This document shows positions 1 through 9,296 of a stretch of DNA of 64,000 bases, piece by piece; position 1 is the stretch's first letter, and each line of letters begins with the position of its first letter. Origin of the DNA: Sediminicola sp040566555. Its GTDB lineage: Bacteria; Bacteroidota; Bacteroidia; Flavobacteriales; Flavobacteriaceae. Made by a program: the position numbers and the translations under genes. The notes beneath the pieces were generated by a model. The model ran no database searches and was not told the DNA's origin. It saw nothing but the letters and a program-made list of their open reading frames with translations. The stretch is from contig NZ_JBEWYP010000005.1 in assembly GCF_040566555.1 (NCBI RefSeq), positions 1 through 64,000 of the forward strand, in the 5' to 3' direction.

Positions 1-427
1 TCGCGGCCAGTCCCGTCGGTGCGCTGGGAGGTGTCACATCACCTGTAGTGGTCACATCAAGGGCCACACTCTGAGCAGAGGTGTTAGTTCCGTCCGTGGC
101 CGTCACCGTATATGAATAGGTAGTGTTCGGGGACAGTCCAGTCACATTAAAGGTTGTTGTCGCTCCACCAGTGGTTCCTATACTAATACCGTCCTGGAAG
201 ATTTCATAGTTGGTAATAGGTCCTCCTCCAAGATCTGATGAAGCATCCCAAGTTAGTGTGAAACTTGTTGCTGTAATCGCACTTGCCGTTAAATTCGTCG
301 GAACACTCGGAGCCTGCCCATACCCACTAAAGCCAAAAACTAACAAAGACCCCACAAAAAGAAGAGTCTTTAAATGTTTTTCATAACCAACGATGGTAAG
401 AAATTTATATAGTATTTTCAAAATCAT
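1..427 (-). CDS. Secreted fibronectin type III domain protein, C-terminus outside window
   Basis: This coding region runs off the left edge, leaving the first 142 codons. The ATG at 427-425 is forced because an in-frame TGA (433-431) lies two codons upstream. Residues around 20-38 form a hydrophobic signal segment ending in GYGQ, and the mature protein begins APSVPTNLTA. Residues 39-130 form a fibronectin type III domain (TWDAS..., NYEIFQDG, GLSPNTTYSYTVTATD), and a second one starts at PPSAPTGL. In Bacteroidota such tandem FN3 proteins are surface or secreted proteins, often T9SS cargo or glycan-active. The catalytic or sorting part is not visible, so no function beyond secretion and adhesion can be given. 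The next gene, on the same strand, is also a secreted multidomain protein. Confidence 0.8.
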   Translation of the reverse strand, partial: MILKILYKFLTIVGYEKHLKTLLFVGSLLVFGFSGYGQAPSVPTNLTASAITATSFTLTWDASSDLGGGPITNYEIFQDGISIGTTGGATTTFNVTGLSPNTTYSYTVTATDGTNTSAQSVALDVTTTGDVTPPSAPTGLAA

Positions 428-609
428 AGTTCATAATCTATAAACCCACCTATTTCGAACCACAGTTTAGCTGTAATTAATCGAAAAATAAGGGGCTGTA
501 ATATTACGAAAAAAGGAGCCTATAGGCTAACTATCAGGGTTAAATAAACAAATATCAGATAAATGGCCAAATACCATAGAAGGTTTAAATTTTGTAATCC
601 TATTCTTAA

Positions 610-3099
610 TTATCTCATGATCTGGATCCACCCCTTTTTTACTTCCGAGCCATCACCTAGATTCATTACGTAAAAATAGGTGCCTTTTGGCAATTGCCCG
701 TTAGTACCCTCGCCTGTCCAAGTATTATCATATCTGGATACCGAAAAGACCTGATTGCCATTTCGGTCGAATATTTCCAGCTTATTGTTGGGATAGTTTT
801 GGACATCATTGATTTTCAACACATCATTGACCCCATCCCCATTGGGTGAAAACTGATTAAAGACAAAACCGGACTCATCTCTGGTGATGGGACCTACCAC
901 AACTGTGGCCGTACCCACATTGTTTTCCGCATTCCCATCTGTTGGGGAAGAACTTACCAGAGAGGCTATATTTTGATAGGATCCCTCCTTTGGTACCGTT
1001 ACCATTATGGTCAGGGTACTTACCTCTTCTGGCGCAATGGCCATTAACTCCCATTTACCGGCTCTTTCATCATAGAATCCGTTGGAAGCCACGTGTGACA
1101 CATATTGAAAGCCCAAATTCACGTCTATAAGTTCATTGATGATCACATCCGCAACTGCAAATTGACCAAGATTGGTCAAGGTGATGGTAAAAGTTATTTG
1201 CTGTCCCACTATTGGGTTGGCATTGTTTACCTCCTTGACAAGCTCAAGGTCCGTTATACATGCTGCTGAAATATTTGGGATACAGGCATCTTCATTGGCA
1301 GGATCCAATTGATCTACCACCCCATCGTTATCAGAATCCAAGGTATTGGAATCCAAAGCATCAATTATCCCGTCTCCATCTTCATCCAAGGGATTGTTGA
1401 GATCATCGCCTACTTCCACCCCATCATTTATCCCATCCCCATCCGTATCTGGATTATTGGGGTCTGTGCCCAAGGTGTTTTCGCTCACATCAGCAATGCC
1501 ATCATTATCTGAATCCACGGTACAAGCCGTTACCGAGATGGTAACTGACACCGAGGTATTGGCACATGGGGCCTGCGCCCCTGTAGTGGTATAGGTAAAT
1601 ACATAATTACCATTTTCTTTTCCTTGAAAATTAACGACATTTCCCGCTCCAATTTTAATTGATTTTGAAGGATCTGTCGTGACTGTCCATTTGCCGGCAT
1701 CTGCGCCAGTAAGGGTATTGTCCAGATCCAAGGTGGTCTGCCCTCCAGAAGTCTGACTGCAAACAGACCTATTTCTTGTTGTTCCTGCATTAGGCTCTTG
1801 ATTCACCGTTACCGTCACCGGCACCCTTGCAGAGGTACAGTCATTGGCCGAGGCCTGTGCATAAAAGACTCTGGTAACACTTACATTGGCCTTAAAGGTA
1901 GGCCCTTCGGCCAATATTGTGGTGCTCATATCAGAGTCGTACCACCTGATAGTAGCATCCTCACTTGCGGTCGCTACCAAATCAACCGTGCCTGCCCCAC
2001 AGATCGGTTCAGGATTCGTACCAGAGATCTCAGGGGCCTCATTAAGCTCCAGTTCCAAACTGGCCCCTGGGCCATAACAATCATTGGTAGCATCATAGAA
2101 AAATCCGAAATAGGTTGCAGCAGTAGTAACAACTGTATTTGTAATCCTCCCGGCAACATTATAGGGATCCGATACCCTACTCCAGACAAGGGAAATCCCT
2201 GATGGAATGGCACTAACATACTCGTTCAGATCTTGATTTATATTACCACAAAATACTGTGGCGACGGTAGGATCCAGTTCCGGGGTCGTGTTTTGTATGG
2301 AACACACCTCATCGTCCACAATGGTACCGATACCCGTATCATCAGTAATACCCACCAAAACACTGCTCACATTGCTCAAGGTCACCTTGAAAGTTTCCTC
2401 TTTTTGCTCCACCACCATATCGTTGAGAATAGGAACTGATATGGTCCTGCGCTGACCACTCTCACCTGTAAAACTCAATGTGCCGCTGGTGGTCGTATAA
2501 TCCTGACCTGCCATTGCAGTGCCGTTTGATGTAGTGAAATCGAATGTAAAACTTCCGATGGAATTACCCGTTAAGGTGACTGTAAAAATTGCAGGGCCTC
2601 CATTCTCGTTCACCACCACATCATCAATGGAAATATTAGATTCCACCACAGTTTCATTGTCCTGATTGGTGACTTGAATCTTACGATCCTCTAATTCGTC
2701 ATAATCCTCGTCATCAGTATCATCAATACCAATGATGATATTATAGGTAATTGGGCCATCAGGAATAGCATCATCTACCGGTTCAACTTTAACCGTCTGC
2801 TTTTTGCTCCAATTTGATCTTTTAAAGGTCAATGATTTTTTGGACACTGTTCCTTCCGTCAAATCTTCAGAAACAATAAACAACTTGACATTATCGTCGG
2901 GACGGGAATTTAGCACCACCGTAAACTCAACATCATCGCCTCCTTCTATTGTTGTCAGTGAAGTTGGAGTAATCGTTATCCCCGCCTGCCCATAAGTATT
3001 GGAGTAAAGTAAAAACACGGCGCAAATCAGCAGTGATCTTACTATAGATCTACCTGCGACAGGATACGTATTACGGAAGAATGAGTAAATTATCTTCAT
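610..3099 (-). CDS. Secreted Calx-beta/thrombospondin type 3/DUF11 protein with T9SS type B sorting domain
   Basis: This 829-residue exported protein has a long N-terminal signal (hydrophobic residues 20-37). Two Calx-beta-like domains follow (about 41-145 and 155-265, the second with the DDE-type calcium-binding end IGTIVDDE). Ig-like regions with 'PICGAGTVDL' and 'RSVCSQTSGG' come next. A run of acidic thrombospondin type 3 repeats (DSDNDGIADV, DTDGDGINDG, DEDGDGIIDA, DSDNDGVVDQ) lies near 530-605, and a DUF11 domain spans about 615-740. The C-terminus from residue 748 (NQFSPNGDGVND to the end) is the gliding-motility-associated type B T9SS sorting domain. The protein should be secreted through SprA, whose gene is in this window, and bind calcium on the surface. 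Its ligand is unknown. A T9SS adhesin role is inferred. Confidence 0.88.
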   Translation of the reverse strand: MKIIYSFFRNTYPVAGRSIVRSLLICAVFLLYSNTYGQAGITITPTSLTTIEGGDDVEFTVVLNSRPDDNVKLFIVSEDLTEGTVSKKSLTFKRSNWSKKQTVKVEPVDDAIPDGPITYNIIIGIDDTDDEDYDELEDRKIQVTNQDNETVVESNISIDDVVVNENGGPAIFTVTLTGNSIGSFTFDFTTSNGTAMAGQDYTTTSGTLSFTGESGQRRTISVPILNDMVVEQKEETFKVTLSNVSSVLVGITDDTGIGTIVDDEVCSIQNTTPELDPTVATVFCGNINQDLNEYVSAIPSGISLVWSRVSDPYNVAGRITNTVVTTAATYFGFFYDATNDCYGPGASLELELNEAPEISGTNPEPICGAGTVDLVATASEDATIRWYDSDMSTTILAEGPTFKANVSVTRVFYAQASANDCTSARVPVTVTVNQEPNAGTTRNRSVCSQTSGGQTTLDLDNTLTGADAGKWTVTTDPSKSIKIGAGNVVNFQGKENGNYVFTYTTTGAQAPCANTSVSVTISVTACTVDSDNDGIADVSENTLGTDPNNPDTDGDGINDGVEVGDDLNNPLDEDGDGIIDALDSNTLDSDNDGVVDQLDPANEDACIPNISAACITDLELVKEVNNANPIVGQQITFTITLTNLGQFAVADVIINELIDVNLGFQYVSHVASNGFYDERAGKWELMAIAPEEVSTLTIMVTVPKEGSYQNIASLVSSSPTDGNAENNVGTATVVVGPITRDESGFVFNQFSPNGDGVNDVLKINDVQNYPNNKLEIFDRNGNQVFSVSRYDNTWTGEGTNGQLPKGTYFYVMNLGDGSEVKKGWIQIMR

Positions 3100-3145
3100 T
3101 TAATGCAATTAAAATTGATTAAATATAAATCACCCAAAAAAAGTC

Positions 3146-3199
3146 AAAAAAAATGGATTGGGCTAACCTGTATGCATTAAAGAATTAGCTCAATCCATT
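3146..3199 (-). terminator. Rho-independent terminator of fabD
   Basis: The arms 3152-3166 and 3185-3199 pair over 15 positions with one G-U wobble. Read on the minus strand, the hairpin is followed by eight T residues (complement of 3146-3153). It starts about 20 bases after the fabD stop codon. The loop is rather long, about 18 bases. Confidence 0.75.
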
Positions 3200-3220
3200 A
3201 TATGGTATTATGTAGGTAAA

Positions 3221-4105
3221 TTAGGACAGTTCAGCGGATTTTGTTTCTGCTTCCGGGTGTATTTTTTTGACCAAACCTTGTAATACTTTCCCTGGACCAA
3301 CCTCTGTAAACAAAGTGGCCCCATCTTGCACCATATGCTGTACACTTTGGGTCCATTTTACTGGCGCGGTCAATTGAGAAATCAAGTTCTTTTTAATTTC
3401 GTCGGCATTGTTTACTGCCGTGGTAGGAACATTTTGATAAATAGGACATGTAGGTGTACTGAATTTTGTGTTTTCAATCGCAGCTGCCAATTCTTCCCTT
3501 GCAGGCTCCATCAAAGGAGAATGAAAGGCCCCACCTACCGGTAATACCAACGCTCTCCGAGCTCCAGCTTCCTTTAGTTTTTCACAGGCTTCATTAATGG
3601 CTTCTACCTCTCCGGAGATCACCAATTGTCCCGGACAGTTATAATTTGCCGGTACAACAATTCCCTGTATCTTAGAACAAACCTCCTCTACAACAGCATC
3701 ATCCAAACCTAAAACGGCCGCCATGGTACTTGGCTGCAACTCACAGGCTTTTTGCATGGCTAAAGCTCTTTGTGAAACCAATTTTAATCCGTCTTCAAAG
3801 GTCAAGACTCCATTGGCCACCAAGGCAGAGAATTCTCCCAAGGAGTGTCCAGCTACCATATCCGGTTTAAAGCTTTCACCCATTACCTTGCTTAAAATAA
3901 CCGAGTGTAAAAATATTGCCGGCTGGGTTACTTTGGTTTCTTTAAGATCCTCAGGCGTACCCTGGAACATAATATCAGTAATGGAAAATCCCAAAATAGC
4001 ATTGGCCTTTTCAAAGAGCTCCTGCGCCAATGGATATTTTTCATAAAGATCTAACCCCATTCCAACAAATTGCGCTCCTTGACCGGGAAATATATATGCG
4101 TTCAT
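3221..4105 (-). CDS. fabD: Malonyl-CoA:ACP transacylase FabD
   Basis: FabD transfers malonyl from CoA to acyl carrier protein, supplying the extender unit for type II fatty acid synthesis in the cytosol. The 294-residue length is normal. The N-terminal FPGQGAQ (Gln8, oxyanion), the nucleophile elbow GHSLGE with Ser88, Arg113 in SQRALAMQ (malonyl carboxylate binding) and His195 in GGAFHSPLM complete the active site. The gene stands alone here, flanked by its own terminator (3146-3199) and a candidate -7 box at 4128-4135, so it is probably monocistronic. Identification is firm. Confidence 0.97.
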   Translation of the reverse strand: MNAYIFPGQGAQFVGMGLDLYEKYPLAQELFEKANAILGFSITDIMFQGTPEDLKETKVTQPAIFLHSVILSKVMGESFKPDMVAGHSLGEFSALVANGVLTFEDGLKLVSQRALAMQKACELQPSTMAAVLGLDDAVVEEVCSKIQGIVVPANYNCPGQLVISGEVEAINEACEKLKEAGARRALVLPVGGAFHSPLMEPAREELAAAIENTKFSTPTCPIYQNVPTTAVNNADEIKKNLISQLTAPVKWTQSVQHMVQDGATLFTEVGPGKVLQGLVKKIHPEAETKSAELS

Positions 4106-4127
4106 TCTATTTAAGTTTAAGTTGAAA

Positions 4128-4135
4128 CAAAAATA
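4128..4135 (-). promoter_or_regulatory. Candidate -7 element of fabD promoter
   Basis: On the minus strand this reads TATTTTTG, matching the Bacteroidota -7 consensus TAnnTTTG, 22 bases upstream of the fabD start. I see no good -33 TTG at the expected distance, so support is partial. Confidence 0.4.
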
Positions 4136-4366
4136 AGATTTTTGAATTAATGAGGCGTATTTGCGCCATGGTTATCCTAATCAAATGTAATTTTCCATCT
4201 ATGAGCATGTCTTATTATAACACGGCTGGACTCGATATGATCCTCTAAATGGCTAAAAAAAATAATATATCTCGACTGCCCTCGACATGAACTATCCTGA
4301 AGCTGGCACTTTCACGCAATTAGTCCTCTACTGCCCTCGTCCTGACATCGTAAAATTTATAAAGGC

Positions 4367-4882
4367 TTATTCTTCCTTGAACCAACTAGAGTATTTCACA
4401 TAGGCATTGGCGATCCTATCGACCTCTCCCGAGCTAAGTTCCGGACTGATATCCTTGATTTTTTTTGCCGGCATCCCAGCAAAAATGGTTCCAGCAGGCA
4501 CATGGGTCCCTTTGGTAAGGACTGCTCCTGCAGCAATAATACTGTTGCTTTCAACCACACAATCATCCATAATGATACTGCCCATACCAATAAGCACATT
4601 ATCATGAATGGTACACCCATGAACCAAGGCGTTATGCCCAATGGAAACATTGTTCCCAATGGTAGTGGCAGCTTTTAAATAAGTACAGTGAATAACGGCC
4701 CCATCCTGGACATTGACCTTGTTGCCCATTTTAATGAAGTTTACATCACCCCTTAAAACAGCATTGAACCATATGCTACATTGACTGCCCATAGTCACGT
4801 CCCCAACGATGGTGGCGTTATCTGCGATATAACAATCTTCTCCAATTACAGGTGTTTTTCCATTTACGGTTTTAATGACCAT
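4367..4882 (-). CDS. Gamma carbonic anhydrase family protein
   Basis: This 171-residue left-handed beta-helix protein is built of hexapeptide repeats (IGEDCYIADNATIVGDV, VSIGHNALVHGCTIHDNVLIG). His65, His83 and His88 occupy the positions of the three zinc/iron ligands of gamma-class carbonic anhydrases (Cam/YrdA/PaaY group). It lacks the long acidic loop of active archaeal Cam, so whether it hydrates CO2 or acts on thioesters is open. It lies 35 bases downstream of the LytTR response regulator on the same strand and could be read from that transcript. Length and fold assignment are solid; substrate is not. Confidence 0.9.
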   Translation of the reverse strand: MVIKTVNGKTPVIGEDCYIADNATIVGDVTMGSQCSIWFNAVLRGDVNFIKMGNKVNVQDGAVIHCTYLKAATTIGNNVSIGHNALVHGCTIHDNVLIGMGSIIMDDCVVESNSIIAAGAVLTKGTHVPAGTIFAGMPAKKIKDISPELSSGEVDRIANAYVKYSSWFKEE

Positions 4883-4917
4883 TGTCTATTTATTTGTGTT
4901 CAATTACGTTTAACTCT

Positions 4918-5649
4918 TTACTCAAAATACGATAAAAGCTGCTGTTTTCTTGAGGCCGATACCAATAATTCCTTTCCATTGGATATCACGACACTCCCTC
5001 CTTTTCCTTTTTTATATTTGACTACCTCGTTTACATTGACCAGATAGGACTTATGAATTCGGGCAAAAGCAAAATCCGATAGCGCTTCTTCAAAATATTT
5101 TAAGGTCTTGCTTACCACCAATCTTTGGTTTTCCAAATAGATTTCCGTGTAATTATCATCTGCCTTGCAATACAATATATCTGACACATTGAGTACCTGA
5201 AAACCATCTTGTTGGGGAAGGGTTATTTTTCCATCAACCCTATTTATTACCGGGGTAAGGATTTTATCTTCCAAAGCATTTTCCCGCTCTTTCACCTCAG
5301 CTACATAGGCTACCGACTTCACCAACTCATCTATATCAATGGGCTTCATCAAATAGTAGGCCGCATGATGGTTTAGGGCATCCATGGCATACTGGTTATA
5401 TGCTGTTACAAAAATAGTCTCAAAAGTCCGATCTGGCAATTGATCCAATAAATCAAAGGCATTTCCATAAGGCATTTCTACATCCAGGAACACCATATCG
5501 GGGTTATTTTTATTCAACAAAACCAACCCCTCCTTTATGGTGGCTGCTTCCCCCAGGACGCTTACATTCTTACAGTATTTGGCTAGGTAATTCCTCAGGA
5601 TCTCCCTGCTATTGGCCTCATCTTCTATGATCAATGCTGTTAATCCCAT
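4918..5649 (-). CDS. LytTR-family response regulator
   Basis: This 243-residue protein has a receiver domain (1-120) with the acidic pair E9-D10, phosphoacceptor Asp56 in VFLDVEMP and the conserved Lys in YLMKPI. A C-terminal LytTR DNA-binding domain spans about 145-240 (FARIHKSYLVNVNEV). It should be phosphorylated by the kinase encoded immediately upstream: the kinase stop and this start overlap as TAATG at 5649-5651, showing translational coupling. Target genes are unknown. Autoregulation is common in the family but no LytTR direct repeat was found here by eye. Confidence 0.95.
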   Translation of the reverse strand: MGLTALIIEDEANSREILRNYLAKYCKNVSVLGEAATIKEGLVLLNKNNPDMVFLDVEMPYGNAFDLLDQLPDRTFETIFVTAYNQYAMDALNHHAAYYLMKPIDIDELVKSVAYVAEVKERENALEDKILTPVINRVDGKITLPQQDGFQVLNVSDILYCKADDNYTEIYLENQRLVVSKTLKYFEEALSDFAFARIHKSYLVNVNEVVKYKKGKGGSVVISNGKELLVSASRKQQLLSYFE

Positions 5650-7853
5650 TATTCTCTTTTTAATGTCAATTCTACCTTGGTACCAGTTTCATCCTCAAAA
5701 AGGTCAGCTATGGAAACGGTTATCCTATCCTTATACATATCGTTTAAAATGGCGATTCGTTTTTTAATATTCCCCATTCCTTTGGATTGCTGTTTCTTTT
5801 GATTGGAGGTTTTTAACTCCCCAGATTTTTTACGACCAATACCATCATCTGAAATAGTGATCAATATCTCATTTTCCTCTTTTTGATGTAGTTCAATTTT
5901 TAAAAATCCCTTCTCCTCCTTATAACGAAGACCATGCCAAATGGCATTTTCTATATAGGGCTGAAGCAACATGGGCGGGATTTGAAATTTATCAATCTCT
6001 ATTTTTTCATCTACATATAAATGGTACTCAAATTTATCTGGAAACCTACTATGCTCCAATTTTACATAGAGCTCCAATAAGTCGAGTTCTTTCGACAAGG
6101 GAATAAAATCTTCCTCTGAATTCTCAAGAACTGACCTCATCAACATTGAAAAATCACTCAAAAACCTATTCGCGGCTCGTTCATCATTTTTGGCGATATA
6201 ATTATTGACAGAATTAAGGGCATTAAAAATAAAATGAGGGTTCATTTGTGAACGCAAAGATTTTAAAGCCAATAAATTATTGGCCAGTTTTTGTTGCTTA
6301 TTGCTCCTATAAAAGAAAAACACCACCAATCCCATTAATAACAATCCAAAAACCAAGGAATAAATGACCCAAGTCTGCCTTTTATTATTTTCTGCAATCA
6401 GCTCTTGCTCGGTTAGGGCAAGGTCATATTTACTTTGCGATAGCTCCCTCTCCTGCTCCAATCCCGATATTCTGCTCTGCTTGGCCGCTATTTCCCGATT
6501 AAAACGTGCCGCTCTTGAAATTTCCTGTTCCTTTCTTACGTAGAGCGTATCCACCACGGAAACATATTGCTGGTAGGTTTCCAAGGCTTTGGAATATTCT
6601 CCTTTATACTTGTAGACCTCGGATAATTTCCGCGTCGCATCCTTTTGCACTACCAAATCATCCTCGGCATCGGCTTCTTTGATACTTTGTTCCAAGTAGG
6701 GAATGGCCTCTGTTAACTTGTCCTGAGCTATGTAAGCATTGGCAATCTTATAATTGATGCGTTGGGTGGTTATTGTATCTGAAGTGGTAGTACCCCTATT
6801 TTTTGTCGGCTTGGACTTGGGAATCTTGTTCAATTCGTCCAAGCTTTTTTTCCTCAATTCAATTTCTGCCGAATATTGACTTTTTTGATTATAAAAATCG
6901 GCTACTTTCTCTTTTTCCTGTACGGCACGCTGGGGCGCTTGTTTACTGGCCAGTTCCAAAGAACTATCGTAAAACTCTGCAGCCCGTTCCATTTTATTAT
7001 CTCGGGCATAGGCATTCCCAATCTTGGAATTAAGATCGGTCATCTTGGGTGTAATCAAGTTCCTTTTGGCCAACTCCAATCCCAAATTATAATTCGCCAA
7101 GGCCTCTTTGTTTTTCCCAAGACCCATATTGGCATCCCCTAAACTTTCATATATCTCCACTTTTTGATAAGGGATGGTCGTTGCGTCTTTGCTTAGGGAG
7201 TTAAAAATGACTTCGGCCTTTTTGTACTCCTTATTCATGAGATAGGCCTTCCCCAATAAGATTTCTGTTTTCACTGATTTCTTGTTCCGCAGTGCATCCA
7301 GATAGTTGGCGATCGCCAAATCATATTGCTTATGGTAATGGTATATTTCTCCCAGGGTACTCAAGGATGCTGCCATTTGACCCTTATCACCCCTATTTCC
7401 CAATTGCAAAATGGATTTTGTTATAAAATCCAAACTCTTTTCAATATTCGATTTCTTGTAGCGGAGTGCAGAATCCAATAACATCTGATGGGAAATCTTA
7501 GATCCCAAATCATCCCTATCCTCAAGACTCCCCTTTTTATTCACTTCATAACCTTCCACCAAGACCTTTACGTCCTCTTGATTTTTAATAGTATAATAAA
7601 CGGTCTGGAAATCCGGACTTTCAATCTGCAAGCGATCCCCAACAACCACATTTATTCTGAATTCGCCAAGTCCATTGGTAGTGGTATAGCTCCCTCTTTG
7701 ATTGGAAACGCCCACCCCACTTAAAGGAGCATTATTTTCCTTACCTACTACAGACCCCTTTAATTCAAAAGCACCCTCCCTTTGCTTTACCTGGGATGTG
7801 ACCGCGGTAAAACTAAAAAGAAGAAGGACTAAAAAATATTTTGTTCTGGGCAT
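5649..7853 (-). CDS. TPR-containing LytS-type sensor histidine kinase with N-terminal carboxypeptidase-regulatory-like domain
   Basis: This 734-residue sensor has a signal peptide (1-20), a carboxypeptidase-regulatory-like beta-sandwich (about 28-105, GSVVGKENNAPLSGVGVS) and tetratricopeptide repeats (about 130-440; for example LGEIYHYHKQYDLAIANY). A coiled coil (440-490), one membrane helix (495-515) and a His_kinase/HATPase module follow. The phosphoacceptor is His540 in NPHFIFNALNS. The N box is ENAIWHGL and the G boxes are DDGIGRK and GMGNIKKR. The TPR part is therefore periplasmic and the catalytic part cytoplasmic. It pairs with the LytTR regulator through a TAATG junction. The ligand is unknown; a periplasmic protein partner bound by the TPRs is the natural guess. 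Confidence 0.93.
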   Translation of the reverse strand: MPRTKYFLVLLLFSFTAVTSQVKQREGAFELKGSVVGKENNAPLSGVGVSNQRGSYTTTNGLGEFRINVVVGDRLQIESPDFQTVYYTIKNQEDVKVLVEGYEVNKKGSLEDRDDLGSKISHQMLLDSALRYKKSNIEKSLDFITKSILQLGNRGDKGQMAASLSTLGEIYHYHKQYDLAIANYLDALRNKKSVKTEILLGKAYLMNKEYKKAEVIFNSLSKDATTIPYQKVEIYESLGDANMGLGKNKEALANYNLGLELAKRNLITPKMTDLNSKIGNAYARDNKMERAAEFYDSSLELASKQAPQRAVQEKEKVADFYNQKSQYSAEIELRKKSLDELNKIPKSKPTKNRGTTTSDTITTQRINYKIANAYIAQDKLTEAIPYLEQSIKEADAEDDLVVQKDATRKLSEVYKYKGEYSKALETYQQYVSVVDTLYVRKEQEISRAARFNREIAAKQSRISGLEQERELSQSKYDLALTEQELIAENNKRQTWVIYSLVFGLLLMGLVVFFFYRSNKQQKLANNLLALKSLRSQMNPHFIFNALNSVNNYIAKNDERAANRFLSDFSMLMRSVLENSEEDFIPLSKELDLLELYVKLEHSRFPDKFEYHLYVDEKIEIDKFQIPPMLLQPYIENAIWHGLRYKEEKGFLKIELHQKEENEILITISDDGIGRKKSGELKTSNQKKQQSKGMGNIKKRIAILNDMYKDRITVSIADLFEDETGTKVELTLKRE

Positions 7854-8069
7854 GAGGACTATTGAATGCGTTAAACTTAACTGATTTAAATGATATTAAA
7901 AAATGTGAAAATCACGATGTATTCGATGTTCAATCCAAATTTTGCCCCTTCACACAATCAAAGTTTAAGTTCACTCATTGGAATAGCAGCTTCACTCATT
8001 ATCGGTTTTATTTATAAAAAGATGGATTTAGATTTAAGGGTAATTCATTATTAATTAAAACCAAGAAGT

Positions 8070-9248
8070 ATGAAAAATTTAATACTATTTCTAAGTATAG
8101 GTTTCCTTATCTTAAGTATGGGAGAAGCTTTTGGAGCTACCAATGAAGGAAACAACAGTGATGCTCCCTTTGGCTATAAGGTAGAAGCAAAACAATCGGC
8201 ATTCAAATCCAAGCCTACTGTAAAGATTGCGCTCTTATTGGACACCAGTAATAGTATGGATGGTCTAATCAATCAGGCCAAAGCGCAATTATGGGATGTA
8301 GTCAACAAATTTGGGTATGTTAAATGCGGTAATGACACTAGGCCCCAATTACAAATAGCGATTTATGAGTATGGCAATGACAACCTTTCTTCTCGTGAAG
8401 GATACATAAGACAGGTAATAGGTTTCAGCAGTGATCTGGATGAGATCTCTGAAAAACTCTTCTCTTTGACAACCGATGGCGGGGAGGAATATTGCGGACA
8501 GGTCATACAGACTTCTTTGAAACAATTGGACTGGGGTAAAAATGAGGACGACCTAAAACTGATCTTTATCGCCGGGAATGAACCATTTTCTCAGGGCAAA
8601 TTAAATTATTGGGACGCTGCTGCCAATGCCAAAGAAAAGGACATTGTTGTCAACACCATCTTCTGTGGAAATTATGAGCTGGGGATCTCCACAAAATGGA
8701 AGCATGGCGCCATATTGACTGGAGGGGAATATATGGCCATAGACCATAATAGAAAAGTAGTACATATAGTTACTCCTTACGATGATGTGATCTTACAATT
8801 GAATGTCCGACTCAATAGGACCTACATTTCCTATGGTGCCATGGGTGCCACAAAAATGGCGATGCAAAGCACACAAGACCAAAATGCGGAAGCCATGGAG
8901 GAGGCGGTAATGGTAAAGAGGGCAGTAAGCAAGAGTTCCAGATTATACAGCAATTCTGAATGGGATTTAGTGGATGCCTCTAAAAAAAGAGACTTTGACG
9001 TTTCCAAAGTTGAGAAAGAGCAATTGCCACAGGAATTAAAAAATAAATCTGATAAGGAGATCACCCAATTTATCAATTCCAAAAAAGAAGAAAGGGAGAA
9101 AATCCAAAAAGAGATACAGGAACTGAATAGTAAGCGTGAAGCCTATTTGGCAAAAAACCAAAAGGACAGCTCTAAAGGGGAATTGGAAAATGCATTATTA
9201 TCAGCGATCCAAAAACAGGCCTTGAAGAAAAATTATACCTGGGAATAA
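8070..9248 (+). CDS. Secreted von Willebrand factor A domain protein
   Basis: This 392-residue protein has a signal peptide (hydrophobic 3-22, cleavage near FGA). Its VWA domain starts at about 50 with a complete MIDAS motif LLLDTSNSMDG (Asp58, Ser60, Ser62). It contains cysteines at KCGND, EYCGQ and FCGNY. The C-terminal 130 residues are charged and coiled-coil-like (KKEEREKIQKEIQELNSKRE). No membrane helix beyond the signal and no T9SS sorting domain are visible, so it is most likely periplasmic. It is monocistronic with its own terminator at 9258-9296. Related VWA proteins occur widely in Flavobacteria without an assigned function; metal-dependent protein binding is inferred. Confidence 0.85.
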   Translation: MKNLILFLSIGFLILSMGEAFGATNEGNNSDAPFGYKVEAKQSAFKSKPTVKIALLLDTSNSMDGLINQAKAQLWDVVNKFGYVKCGNDTRPQLQIAIYEYGNDNLSSREGYIRQVIGFSSDLDEISEKLFSLTTDGGEEYCGQVIQTSLKQLDWGKNEDDLKLIFIAGNEPFSQGKLNYWDAAANAKEKDIVVNTIFCGNYELGISTKWKHGAILTGGEYMAIDHNRKVVHIVTPYDDVILQLNVRLNRTYISYGAMGATKMAMQSTQDQNAEAMEEAVMVKRAVSKSSRLYSNSEWDLVDASKKRDFDVSKVEKEQLPQELKNKSDKEITQFINSKKEEREKIQKEIQELNSKREAYLAKNQKDSSKGELENALLSAIQKQALKKNYTWE

Positions 9249-9257
9249 AATAGAATT

Positions 9258-9296
9258 CAAGCTTATTGTGTTTATGCGATAAGCTTGTTTTTTTTT
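9258..9296 (+). terminator. Terminator of the VWA gene
   Basis: A perfect 9-base inverted repeat (9258-9266 CAAGCTTAT, 9279-9287 ATAAGCTTG) with a 12-base loop is followed by nine T residues (9288-9296). The T tract reaches the stop codon of the convergent PorP/SprF gene. There is no T run on the other strand, so it serves the plus-strand gene. Confidence 0.9.
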
